12,545 bases of DNA from Mansonella perstans (taxonomy: Eukaryota; Nematoda; Chromadorea; Rhabditida; Onchocercidae), in assembly GCA_037074765.1 (NCBI GenBank), contig JBAMDO010000519.1, positions 1-12,545 of the forward strand, written 5' to 3'. The notes beneath the pieces were generated by a model. That model searched no databases. It was not told where the DNA came from and was given only the letters and a program-made list of their open reading frames with translations. Below are positions 1 to 12,545 of the stretch, one piece after another (within the stretch, counting starts at the first letter, position 1; the number at the start of each line of letters is the position of its first letter). A program made the position numbers and the translations under genes.

Positions 1-246
1 TTTTTGTAATTAAAAAATGTAATATTGTCAATACTTTATTTAAAAAAATAAATAAATAATTATTACAATGAGAAAGTTAAAAAGTAGTCATCGTTTATTA
101 GCATAATTTTTTTCTGCTAAATTTTTGATAAATATTTCATAAATAATCGATGAAATGTATTTAAGTGAAATTAATTAATAAATAGTAACTGTCATTAAGA
201 AATGAGAATTGGCGAAAATAATAGAATTGCAATTTTCCGATACCAA

Positions 247-280
247 AATGATGATTGATGATGATGGTGATGATGATGAC

Positions 281-370
<90 letters not shown>

Positions 371-415
371 CGATGATAGATGGTGGATGATGGATGATGC
401 TGATGATGCTAATGT
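247..415. repeat. (GAT)n trinucleotide microsatellite
   Basis: Almost uninterrupted GAT repeats, with a few GAC, GGT and GA interruptions and decaying ends. All six frames through it are low complexity (Asp, Met, His or Ile runs), so the frames open here are artefacts of the repeat. Confidence 0.97.
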
Positions 416-1039
416 TGATGTTGATAATACATTTAGGTGTCAATTTTCGTTGTCATAGTAGCATATTAATAAATGAGGAATTGATGGATGCACATATGGA
501 GCACACACATGAAGCATGATTAGGGGAGAGAGGACATGAGACATAGGACAACAACAAACTTAAGCAATTTTTCTCTTTCATCTCTCTCCGACCATTTTCA
601 TTTTTCAAATATTCTGCTAAAATTTCATAGCCAATTAGCGCATTAAATTGGATATAATTAATCATCACTTGTTTTCATTTGTTTTTAAAATAAATGAAAT
701 GAAAGAAAAAAACCTCGTTATTTTCTTTTGTTTCATGTGACATCTCTATTTTTCTTTTCATTTTTCAGATTTTGCGTTTGATGTTTGTCACTCTGATTGA
801 ATGGATGATTTTTTGGTACGAATAACTATAATTTTTTAATTTCATCTTTAAAATTTTATATTCAATTCATTTCAAAAATTAATGATAATTGTAGATTTAA
901 ATTAAAATTTCTCAAAATGTAGATGTACGATTAGTTTTTTATCCTTTTCTTTTTGAAAGAAACTTTGCTGAAAATGTAATGCTTTAAAATTTAACTTAAT
1001 AAAATTTTTGAAAAGAATAGACAGGCAATAGGTCAAATG

Positions 1040-1330
1040 TAATTGGGCTTATTCACACTCCCGTGTTCTTTGAGCCCAGGTGGGGAAGTATTAATATTTG
1101 GTGCCTTGGGGCAGACTGTCACCGATGGCTAACAAATGATGATTGCGCTCTACTTCCTAGTCCCCCCTCCCCCTATCCATGACACTGTTACGCCCACTTA
1201 CTACCAATGTCCCTCACCAATGTCCCTCTATCGCCCTCCCACTCAATTTTGCTTTCCACTTCTACTTTTCCTTCCCCGAAAGCTTTTCCTGAATTTCTTC
1301 TCATCCAATCTCTTTACACTTTCAAGCATT
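1040..1330. other. C-rich island in AT-rich DNA, possible distal promoter or enhancer
   Basis: This stretch is much richer in C than its surroundings. It includes CCCCCCTCCCCC near 1160 and a near-duplicate ACCAATGTCCCTC at about 1202-1228. No splice-compatible coding frame was recognised. It lies about 430-720 nt before the forkhead start codon, so a regulatory role is possible but is only inferred from composition and position. Confidence 0.25.
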
Positions 1331-1562
1331 TTATAAAGTAAGACTTATATTGCTCAATTCACTACCATTAAATAAATCTTCAACAATTTAAGACTATTTT
1401 TTTTCTTTTTGAAAATTTCACTTTTATTCATACTAGCTAAATAAACAAATGTTGTAGCAGCGTTTTCCATGTGAACTTTTTTATTTAATATTTAATGAAA
1501 TTTCTTTTTATTATTAATTGATTTTTCAATTTTAATTTTTAAATATATTTGAAATGAGTATC

Positions 1563-1576
1563 GCAAAAATTTTTGC
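1563..1576. other. 14-bp perfect palindrome upstream of the forkhead gene
   Basis: The sequence GCAAAAATTTTTGC is a perfect inverted repeat with no spacer, 184 nt before the start codon. It could be a dimeric protein-binding site, but a short palindrome in AT-rich DNA can also arise by chance. Confidence 0.3.
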
Positions 1577-1601
1577 TAATGAATTCAGTTGTCTATTTTT
1601 A

Positions 1602-1665
1602 ATGACAAATGTTGTAAATTTATTGATTTTTTATGACAGGTGTTGTAAAAATTTATTTATTGATT
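1602..1665. repeat. Two tandem imperfect copies of a ~32-bp unit
   Basis: ATGACAAATGTTGTAAATTT and ATGACAGGTGTTGTAAAAAT, each followed by TTATTGATT or a close variant, lie head to tail about 95-160 nt before the start codon. The shared core is ATGACA(A/G)(A/G)TGTTGTAAA. The position makes a repeated promoter element plausible. Confidence 0.6.
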
Positions 1666-1696
1666 AAAATAACCCGAATTAATTTTATCCATTGAT

Positions 1697-1703
1697 TTTT
1701 CAG
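1697..1703 (+). promoter_or_regulatory. Candidate trans-splice or 5'UTR acceptor (TTTTCAG)
   Basis: TTTTCAG is the nematode consensus 3' splice site, and it lies 56 nt before the ATG at 1760 with no coding exon directly upstream. It could be the acceptor for a spliced leader or for an upstream 5'UTR intron. A four-codon upstream ORF (ATG at 1741, stop at 1753) would then sit in the leader. Confidence 0.4.
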
Positions 1704-1759
1704 CGTTCCAAAAATTTGCTTGTATTTGAAAAAATTATTGATGGAAGGCAGGTAAATAA

Positions 1760-7033
<5,274 letters not shown>

Positions 7034-7250
7034 TTATGAATTTTGGTGCTTTTAGTTTACAATAATTTTACAAATATGTTTACATTAAGCTCACTCCATT
7101 AAAATTTTTTTTTTCTAACTAACCGATATTATTTGAATTATAATATGATGGAGTATCGACATCGTAAATGTGAATTTTTTCAAAATCAATCCTATATTCA
7201 CCAGTATCACGTTGATATATCAAATGCTTCTCATATTTAGAGAAATAAAA
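7034..7250 (+). other. Probable 3'UTR of the forkhead gene with AATAAA signal
   Basis: AT-rich sequence after the TGA with no coding signal. A canonical AATAAA lies at 7244-7249, a reasonable distance (about 210 nt) for a poly(A) signal. The cleavage site is not visible from sequence alone. Confidence 0.45.
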
Positions 7251-7374
7251 ATTTCCAAGTAACTGATTTAAAATTCAAAATGAATGTTAAGAAAAAAGAA
7301 CTTTGCTTGAGAAATGCGTTAATTAATCCAAAAACTAAAATATTTATTAAATTTTTATTTTGTAATTTCAAATA

Positions 7375-7985
7375 ATATGATTTATATCTATAAAATATTC
7401 GATAATATGAATGAGAATTTTCATTGTTTCTCATTTTAGTTAAATCGTGATATATTTTAAGATAGCGATAACTTTAAATACTTGTTAATTTTTCGATATG
7501 AAATTTCAAGCATTGAAATAATTTTTAGAAAATATCAAAAATTTCATTTATTTGTGCATCTTTTCAATTCATTCTTGCTGCACACAGTCTGTTTAACTGC
7601 CTGATACATGATATTATCGTAATCTCGCTAAGCATGACAATAAACTGCTTACAATGGGAATCACTATTGGTTTGTTAAAAGATGGATGGCTTCGAGCAAT
7701 GACTATAAATTATGTTTGTTTGATAGATCATGTGTTTCCAATGTATAGTTTTTTGAGTGGTTGGGTGGGACAACGCATCTAAACTGTGAAGTAGGAGCTC
7801 GGTGGCGCCAGCTTTTCGCGTTTTCCTGGTTATCTTTTTATTTTTTGGTATGCCATTCTCTTAAGAGGGTTGACGATTTTGGAACTTCTGTGATCTCAGG
7901 TGATTTAATAAAAATTCATAAAAGTAAATTAGCTTTAATTATTATTATCATATATTTTAAGGCATATGATTCAGATACTATGGAG
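7375..7985. repeat. Dispersed repeat unit, copy A (~600 bp)
   Basis: Aligns almost end to end with 10340-10930. Shared blocks include the stretch around TTTTCATTGTTTCTCATTTT, CGATATGAAATTTCAAGC, TCTTTTCAATTCATTCTTGC, AATCTCGCTAAGCATGA, CCATTCTCTTAAGAG and TTATCATAT-TTTCAA/TTTTAA. On the minus strand near 7635-7690 it encodes HPSFNKPIVIPI and then GTAAGC, a possible donor. The same frame and donor recur in copy C. Confidence 0.85.
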
Positions 7986-8589
7986 GAATAAATAATAATA
8001 AAATTTTGATTCATTTCAGTTTTTTTCAAAAAATTTCAATTTTTTTTTTTAAAACTTCACTAATAAATATGCGTTCACAATGTGAAGTCTGAATCACGAA
8101 TCAAGTTTCGATCAATTAAATGTATATATGGGTATATATACATGTGTGTATTTGTATGTGTGTCTTTCATCTCATCATATTTTAATTTTTAATTGAAACT
8201 TAAAATATTTATTAGTGAAATTTTAAAATGGAAAAACTGAAATTTTTTGAAAAACTTTTATTTCATTCTACATCAGAAATATCAAATAATTTGAAAAGAA
8301 AAGCAGAAAAAAAAAACAAAGGAAAAATTATGGAAATTTTGATTGTTATAATGGGTTATTGATTTTAGTCAGTAAAAAAAAAAAAAAAAACTAAAAACAA
8401 AAAAAGAAGAACACCGATTGAATTAATTTGCTTAAAAGTTGAACAATAATATTTTGATTCATTTCAGTACTGCGAAAGATACTTGCACATTTCACTGGAT
8501 TAATTTGTCTACTAATTAAAAAAGTTTTTTAAAAAAATACTTTAAAATTATTTGAAACCACTGTCGTAGCAACTCTTGTCAAAATTTTA
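7986..8589. other. Intergenic, no gene seen
   Basis: AT-rich sequence with T and A runs (a 17-nt A run near 8375) and a TATATG/GTGTGT stretch near 8120-8162. Neither strand shows a protein-like frame or convincing splice pairs. Confidence 0.6.
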
Positions 8590-8720
8590 TTTGATCTGCT
8601 TTTATGTTTTCTGAATGGTTGTATGGAACTACGCGTCAAACCTATGCATTTCAACATGCTTTGTTAATGCTTAATTTTATTATCATATATTTCAAAGCAT
8701 ATGATTCCGATACTATGATT
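8590..8720. repeat. Dispersed repeat unit, partial copy B
   Basis: Carries two blocks of the unit: TTTGATCTGCTTTT plus GGAACTACGCGTCAAAC (compare 10716-10770), and TTATTATCATATATTTCAAA plus TATGATTCCGATACTATGATT (compare 7935-7985 and 10875-10930). The intervening part is deleted relative to the longer copies. Confidence 0.75.
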
Positions 8721-8730
8721 CTTATTACAC

Positions 8731-8760
8731 TCCACATATCTACACTTCACATATCAACAC
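8731..8760. repeat. Short tandem repeat of a ~15-bp unit
   Basis: TCCACATATCTACACT is followed at once by TCACATATCAACAC, then AGGTAACC. Confidence 0.7.
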
Positions 8761-8924
8761 AGGTAACCTTCGGATCTATTGCTGTTTGTCACATACCTCA
8801 AACACATTTAATCAGCATTCAGAAGAATCACAGCTGCAAAGACATTTGAATAGCTAATTTTGCTTATATTACTGAATTATAAATCAAAAATATCGTTTCC
8901 ATATCTCATGCAATAGCTACATAG

Positions 8925-9283
8925 GAGACAATTCATCGAGTTCTTAGAGCAGCAAACTTTTCGTTTATTTTGGCCAGAATTCTGTCTGTGACTAATTTAT
9001 CGTCTACAACTTCATTATTATAACATTACTAATTTACTCTTGAATGCTGCACTTTTTCAAGAACAATAATTCGTAAAGTTGTATCAAGAAAGATCAAGAT
9101 TTAATCCACAAAATTTTATGCAAAATTATTTAAAAGCATTTTCTTCAACAAGAAAAAAAAAGATTGGAAGAATTTATTAATGATTGTTATGGTTTTTCGA
9201 CAGAATCAGTAAACTTAGCTTGTCTAGATTTTGGATGCATGCAAGCGATTCCTTTTATTATTCGGCCACTTTGTTCTGCTTAA
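8925..9283 (+). pseudogene. Decayed protein-coding stretch, + strand, family unknown
   Basis: Three overlapping protein-like segments lie in shifting frames. The first is HRVLRAANFSFILARILS (8934-8990). The second is LLLNAALFQEQ, a TAA at 9067, then FVKLYQERSRFNPQNF and LKAFSSTRK. After a frame change at an A9 run (9153-9161) comes RLEEFINDCYGFSTESVNL, then LDFGCMQAIPFIIRPLCSA and a TAA at 9281. Composition and continuity over about 290 nt exceed what random AT-rich DNA usually gives. One internal stop plus two shifts suggest a pseudogene or sequencing errors. I could not assign a family. Confidence 0.4.
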
Positions 9284-9478
9284 CATTAGGACGAAGAAAA
9301 CGAATGCTGTTAGATAAAAGATTAATATCGCTGAGATAGATTCGTCATATCAAAGTGTCATAATAACTTCCATGTAATAACAGGTCGAGTGTCGCAAACG
9401 AAAGGCCGATGAATTAATGAATTTCAGAGAAAGTAGTTAAAACAAAATTTGAATGAAATGGAATTATTTCGAAAACAG

Positions 9479-9802
9479 AAAATATTTTTTGACAGAAAAT
9501 TATCCTAAACTTACATGAGCTGTTTGACCATTATCTTCATCATCCGTTTCAACTTTATCAGGATTATGTAAGGTGCGATTATCTCCTTAACAAAACTGAT
9601 AGCCGTGGACTGGAACCTTTTGGATAGATTGCAATTATAGGTAAATTTCCAGTGGAATTATCATCCATAGGTGCTATTTGATAAGCATTTTCTGGTTTCA
9701 AAACAATATCCTGAATTGCTGCGATAAAAATACATTTCCAAGCTAAAATTTTGAAAAAATTTTATTATCAAATTATTTTTTTTCGCATAGTTTTTATTTA
9801 AA
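9479..9802. repeat. Duplicated unit D, copy D1
   Basis: Shares about 325 bp with 10017-10345 in the same orientation, from AATATTTTTTGACAGAAAAT to AGTTTTTATTTAAA. The two copies start about 540 bp apart, which suggests a local tandem duplication. Confidence 0.9.
9515..9742 (-). pseudogene. Decayed exon in unit D1, membrane-protein-like, family unknown
   Basis: Minus-strand reading runs from an AAAATTTTAG acceptor (exon start 9742) to CAT|GTAAGTTTAG (donor after 9515). It reads WKCIFIAAIQDIVLKPENAY, then PMDDNSTGNLP, then PKGSSPRLSVLL, and there a deletion of a few bases relative to D2 shifts the frame. Past the shift the original frame resumes as NPDKVETDDEDN. The hydrophobic start followed by a long polar, acidic segment suggests the end of a membrane helix and a cytoplasmic loop. 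I do not recognise the family. The frameshift makes a functional copy unlikely unless it is a sequencing error. Confidence 0.55.
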
Positions 9803-9897
9803 GCAATAAACAACATTCCTAACTGTTTCGTGTTGTTTCATTCTCCTAACATCACACCATTCTTGATGCTGACCCACATCTTTCTTCCAGATAGTCT

Positions 9898-9941
9898 ATT
9901 TTGACAAATTTCTCATTTTAATTTGGACAATTGTCAAAATA
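9898..9941. other. Small hairpin-forming inverted repeat between D1 and D2
   Basis: ATTTTGACAAATT (9898-9910) can pair with AATTGTCAAAAT (9929-9940), apart from a small bulge, across an ~18-nt loop. It sits in the spacer between the duplicated units. A terminator-like function is not expected in a nematode, so it is noted only as structure. Confidence 0.35.
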
Positions 9942-9949
9942 TTACTTAC

Positions 9950-10013
9950 CAAAATTTGCACAATTAGATATACAAAATAACATAGTAATATGTTTCCAAT
10001 TATTTCCGAAGAA
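9950..10013 (-). pseudogene. Small exon following the D2 exon, 39-nt intron between
   Basis: After the D2 donor (GTAAGTTTAG) the minus strand reaches TATTTCCAG only 39 nt later. A 64-nt exon then ends at TTTTG|GTAAGTAAT. In phase it encodes FFGNNWKHITMLFC plus a few more residues, which looks like the start of a transmembrane helix. The equivalent part of D1 has diverged and lost these sites. The family is not recognised. Exon status rests on the three consensus splice sites and the matching phase. Confidence 0.4.
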
Positions 10014-10016
10014 CTG

Positions 10017-10345
10017 GAAATATTTTTTGACAGAAAATTATACTAAACTTACATGAATTGTTTGATCATTATCTTCATCATCCGTTTCAACTTTATCGGG
10101 ATTATGAAAGGTACGATTATCTCCTCTACTCAGCAAAACTGATAGTCGTGGACTGGAACCTTTTGGATGGAATGCCATTACAGGTGAATTTCCAGTGGGA
10201 TTATCATCCATAGGTTACTATTTGATTTTTTTTTGCATTTTTTGGTTTTAAAGCAAGATCCTGAATTGCTCCTATAAAAACACATTTCAAAACAAATTTT
10301 ATTATCAAATTATTTTCTGTTTTTTTCGCTTAGTTTTTATTTAAA
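10017..10345. repeat. Duplicated unit D, copy D2
   Basis: Second copy of the unit at 9479-9802. It keeps the minus-strand splice donor and most of the exon. It is followed on the right by dispersed unit copy C, which D1 lacks. Confidence 0.9.
10053..10271 (-). pseudogene. Decayed exon in unit D2, second copy of the same exon
   Basis: Homologous to the D1 exon. It reads GAIQDLALKPKNA, then a 1-bp insertion near 10214-10219 shifts the frame, then MDDNPTGNSPVMAFHPKGSS, RLSVLLSRGDNRTFHNPDK and ETDDEDNDQTIH up to CAT|GTAAGT. The segment corresponding to WKC-FI of D1 is still readable upstream (KCVFIG), but the TTTTAG acceptor of D1 is changed here. A TATAG at 10272-10275 offers a substitute. D1 and D2 carry different lesions, so their common ancestor probably had an intact frame. 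Confidence 0.55.
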
Positions 10346-10930
10346 TATATCTATAAAATTTTCGATGATCTGAGATGAAAATTTTCATTGTTTCTCATTT
10401 TAGTTAAATTGTAATATATTTTATTATAGCAACAACTTTAAATACCTGTTAATTTTCCGATATGAAATTTCAAGCATTTTAATAATTTCTAGAAAATATC
10501 AAAAATTTCATTTGTTTGTGCATCTTTTCAATTCATTCTTGCTGTACACAATCTGTTTAACTGTTTAACTATCAACATGATATTATTTTAATCTCGCTAA
10601 GCATGAAAATAAACTGCTTACAGTGGGAATCACTATCGGTTCATTAAAAGATGGATAACTTGGAGAAATCACCGTAGGGCATGTATAGTAGATAGTGGGA
10701 TCGTGTGTGTTGATTGTTTGATCTGCTTTTGTTTTTTTAAATGATTGTACAGAACTACGTATCAAACTTAGCTAATTATCACCTGATGATAACACCAGGT
10801 ATTGCAAAGTTCCTGGTTATACATTTATTTTTTGGTGTGCCATTCTCTTAAGAGATAAGAATTCATGAGTAAATTAGCTTTATTATTATTATCATATGTT
10901 TCAAGACGTATAATTCCGATTCTATGATCC
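10340..10930. repeat. Dispersed repeat unit, copy C (~590 bp)
   Basis: Homologue of copy A, lying directly beside duplicated unit D2. Minus-strand reading near 10610-10680 gives YPSFNEPIVIPT, then GTAAGC. Relative to copy A that ~30-codon window has a mix of synonymous and amino-acid changes but no indel. The rest of the unit has several indels. Confidence 0.85.
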
Positions 10931-11400
10931 TTTCTTATCAAAATTTCGATAAGAGTTGCTATGATTTCAAAAATAAATTAAAATAAATAAGATAAGAATT
11001 ATTTGTCTTACAAGTCGTAATTTTTTAGAAAAATTGAAAAAAAAAGTCTACTGCAGTTCATAGCAACAACAATATGAGTTTCATTTGCAATCAATATTTT
11101 GATTTGAATTGATTAATTAGTCATAAATGCTACTAATTGTTAATTATACAAATAAAACAAGTAGTTGCTTCATTCCCACTTTTTTCTCCTTTCTCGTTCA
11201 AAAATAAGAGATATCAAAAATTGACATTTTGCTTTTTGAAAAATAAATATTTCGATATTGGTTTTGCTTTATTTTTAATTTAATTTAGTTGAAAAATTTT
11301 AAATACGAAAAACTTAATTTACGAGATTTGTATAATTGTTACAAGTAGAAGTACGGCAATTTGTATTGTTTTTCTAAATTGTATTTTATGTAAAAGCTAC
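10931..11400. other. Intergenic, no gene seen
   Basis: AT-rich sequence with several AATAAA and T-run motifs on both strands. No conserved frame, repeat match or RNA gene was recognised. Confidence 0.55.
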
Positions 11401-11410
11401 GATAGAATGA

Positions 11411-11580
11411 AATATTATTTCAAGGAGCAATTTTTACGAAATGAATTTGGACTCTTCCATGCAAATATTTCCGAAATGATGCGAGCATTTGTTCCGGAAA
11501 TTATCTGATGTAATTTTCAAATATCCTGGTCCGGTTATTGCAGTGGTACATTTTAAAAATCTGCAAGATTGTATATTAAA
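11411..11580 (+). pseudogene. Possible decayed exon, + strand, family unknown
   Basis: One frame reads YYFKEQFLRNEFGLFHANIS and then MMRAFVPE before a TGA at 11507. A second frame takes over upstream of that stop and reads KLSDVIFKYPGPVIAVVHFK, NLQDCILN, ending at AAT|GTGAGTAG at 11580/11581, a good donor. A single frame change near 11480-11505 would join them. No family was recognised. It could also be chance openness, although the second segment is unusually protein-like. Confidence 0.3.
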
Positions 11581-11612
11581 TGTGAGTAGTAATTGCGAAA
11601 TTAAAATCATTC

Positions 11613-11921
11613 ATTTCCAACACCGGTATTTCTAGGCACATCGATTGGAACCGTTGGTGCAGAAATAATATCGTCTAATTCGTCCTATTAAATTATTTAG
11701 TGCAGTTGATCTACATCATTGCGAGACTGTTCCACCGAAAGTAAATACGTTCTTTCTGGTGATAGTTGGAAGTGATTTCGTTCATATACGTTAGCAATTC
11801 CCAATTTTTCTATGGCAGTAGTTACATTATACCACAGGGTAACTCTCTGTAATGTCAGATAGAAGATGATACTTTTCCTCAAATATTCTATAAGCTGATT
11901 TTTAGTAGCTCCGCATTTCAT
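11613..11921 (-). pseudogene. Possible decayed exon or gene fragment, - strand, family unknown
   Basis: From an ATG at 11921 the minus strand is open for 74 codons, with segments such as YNVTTAIEKLGIANVYERN and LSPERTYLLSVEQSRNDVD. After several in-frame stops (11685-11699) the same frame resumes as DELDDIISAPTVPIDVP and RNTGVGNE before a stop near 11613. Codon choice is varied and not just AT-driven. The stops could mark decay or a very short intron (GAT|GTAGAT to TAATAG). No family was recognised. Confidence 0.3.
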
Positions 11922-12051
11922 GTTATCGTTAGTTTTATTTTGGAAGACGAGAGTTTTTTTCTTTTTATTTTAACTATTTTTTCAAATATCATACTATTAT
12001 TATTATTGCTCGTTTGATGTTCCGTTTCAAAATTTAAGTCTATTTTTCAGA

Positions 12052-12545
12052 TCATAAAGCTTACATCGAGAAAACAAAAATAAAAGGAAAAGTTGAAAAA
12101 GAGAAAGATGTTTGAGTAGTAGATAGTGGCGACAAGGATCACGAAGAAATAGGAAGGTGAAAGTGATGATTCATCGGTTTTACGACCGAGTAGTCCAAAT
12201 GTGACCGTTTACGGATTCGATTCTAAATCTTCACACATTGGATAGGTTCAAAATGTTTATCCCGTTTTGTTCCTTCTTTGTTACGAAGTTAACAAACTTT
12301 ATGATCCCGAGAAATTGTTCAATTTGGTTTTATAACCTGTTAACCACTTTTCATTTTAGGCTCATCACCATGAAGTTTAACGCCCCCACCATCAGAAATC
12401 TGCGACAACAGGAAGAGTTGGTGGAAATTTGGAAGCAGTCGAAAGGAGAAAGAAACTAGCGAAGGGTTTTTTGAAGAAGTTAAATACCCTGCCGAAAAAA
12501 ATGGGTTTCATTTTGGTCTTGAAAAACTGATTCATCGTATGAGAT
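12052..12545 (+). pseudogene. Decayed coding region running off the right edge, + strand
   Basis: GC content rises visibly here. After a TTTTTCAG acceptor (ends near 12051) the + strand reads HKAYIEKTKIKGKVEKEKDV, a stop, then VVDSGDKDHEEIG; in another frame EGESDDSSVLRPSSPNVTVY and GFDSKSSHIG. Later come NKLYDPEKLFNL, an ATTTTAG at about 12358, then KFNAPTIRNLRQQEELVEIW and a stop, and past a further shift SEGFFEEVKYPAEKNG. The protein-like segments need at least three frame changes. There is a faint resemblance to hnRNP-L-type RRM phrases (VYG...KLFNL; FNAP...SKGER), too weak to name the gene. Confidence 0.35.

Larger units (their letters stand above)
1..1562. other. Intergenic region upstream of the forkhead gene, no gene seen
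   Basis: No spliced or unspliced reading frame with protein-like composition was found on either strand. The open frames here are low-complexity (poly-Asp, poly-His, poly-Ile) or AT-driven. The stretch holds a GAT microsatellite and a C-rich island, listed separately, and otherwise AT-rich sequence with many T and A runs. Confidence 0.6.

Noticed and set aside
195..458. Open frames on both strands rich in Asp, Met, His or Ile
   Set aside because: They are direct translations of the GAT microsatellite and have no non-repeat protein content.
7761..7991. + strand frame of 76 codons, and a related one at 8604-8849 sharing KAYDSDTM
   Set aside because: The shared peptide comes from the dispersed repeat. 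The frames diverge elsewhere and do not persist in copy C. Minus-strand reading of the same block is equally conserved.
9226..9350. Minus-strand frame reading as a transmembrane helix (SAILIFYLTAFVFF)
   Set aside because: It overlaps the more coherent + strand frame with CYGFSTESVNLAC. Hydrophobic reads are common on the complement of such sequence, and no splice sites support it.
12165..12500. Assignment to hnRNP L or another RRM protein
   Set aside because: Only short phrases resemble the family, spacing between them is far too small for the RRMs, and several frame changes are needed. Not enough to name it.

Overview
The window is very AT-rich eukaryotic DNA with long homopolymer runs, microsatellites and no bacterial-type gene packing. 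Coding sequence is broken into small exons by introns of about 200-1500 nt with GT donors and U-rich acceptors ending in TAG or CAG. This fits a nematode. The base composition and intron sizes would suit a filarial-type parasite, but that placement is an inference.

The only gene I can reconstruct with confidence is on the + strand at 1760-7033. Eight exons join in phase to give a predicted 351-residue forkhead transcription factor. A forkhead DNA-binding domain (residues ~65-145) follows a short N-terminal region carrying an L-D-W-L motif like that of FoxJ1. I therefore call it FoxJ1-like, a class that drives ciliary gene expression in animals. Its introns hold tandem duplications, a minisatellite and a 229-bp inverted-repeat (fold-back) element. 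Upstream (1-1759) I see no gene, only a GAT microsatellite, a C-rich island and short repeats close to the start codon. A poly(A) signal lies about 210 nt past the stop.

From about 7.4 kb to the right edge there is no intact gene. Instead there are duplicated, decayed pieces. A ~600-bp unit is present at 7375-7985 and 10340-10930, with a partial copy at 8590-8720. A second ~325-bp unit is present at 9479-9802 and 10017-10345. The second unit carries a minus-strand exon with a clean donor, broken by a different frameshift in each copy, so the set looks like fragments of one ancestral minus-strand multi-exon gene, perhaps a membrane protein. Other protein-like stretches with stops and frameshifts lie at 8925-9283 (+), 11411-11580 (+), 11613-11921 (-) and 12052-12545 (+). 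I could not assign a family to any of them.

The layout is thus one conserved-looking regulatory gene flanked on its 3' side by a segment of gene decay and local duplication.
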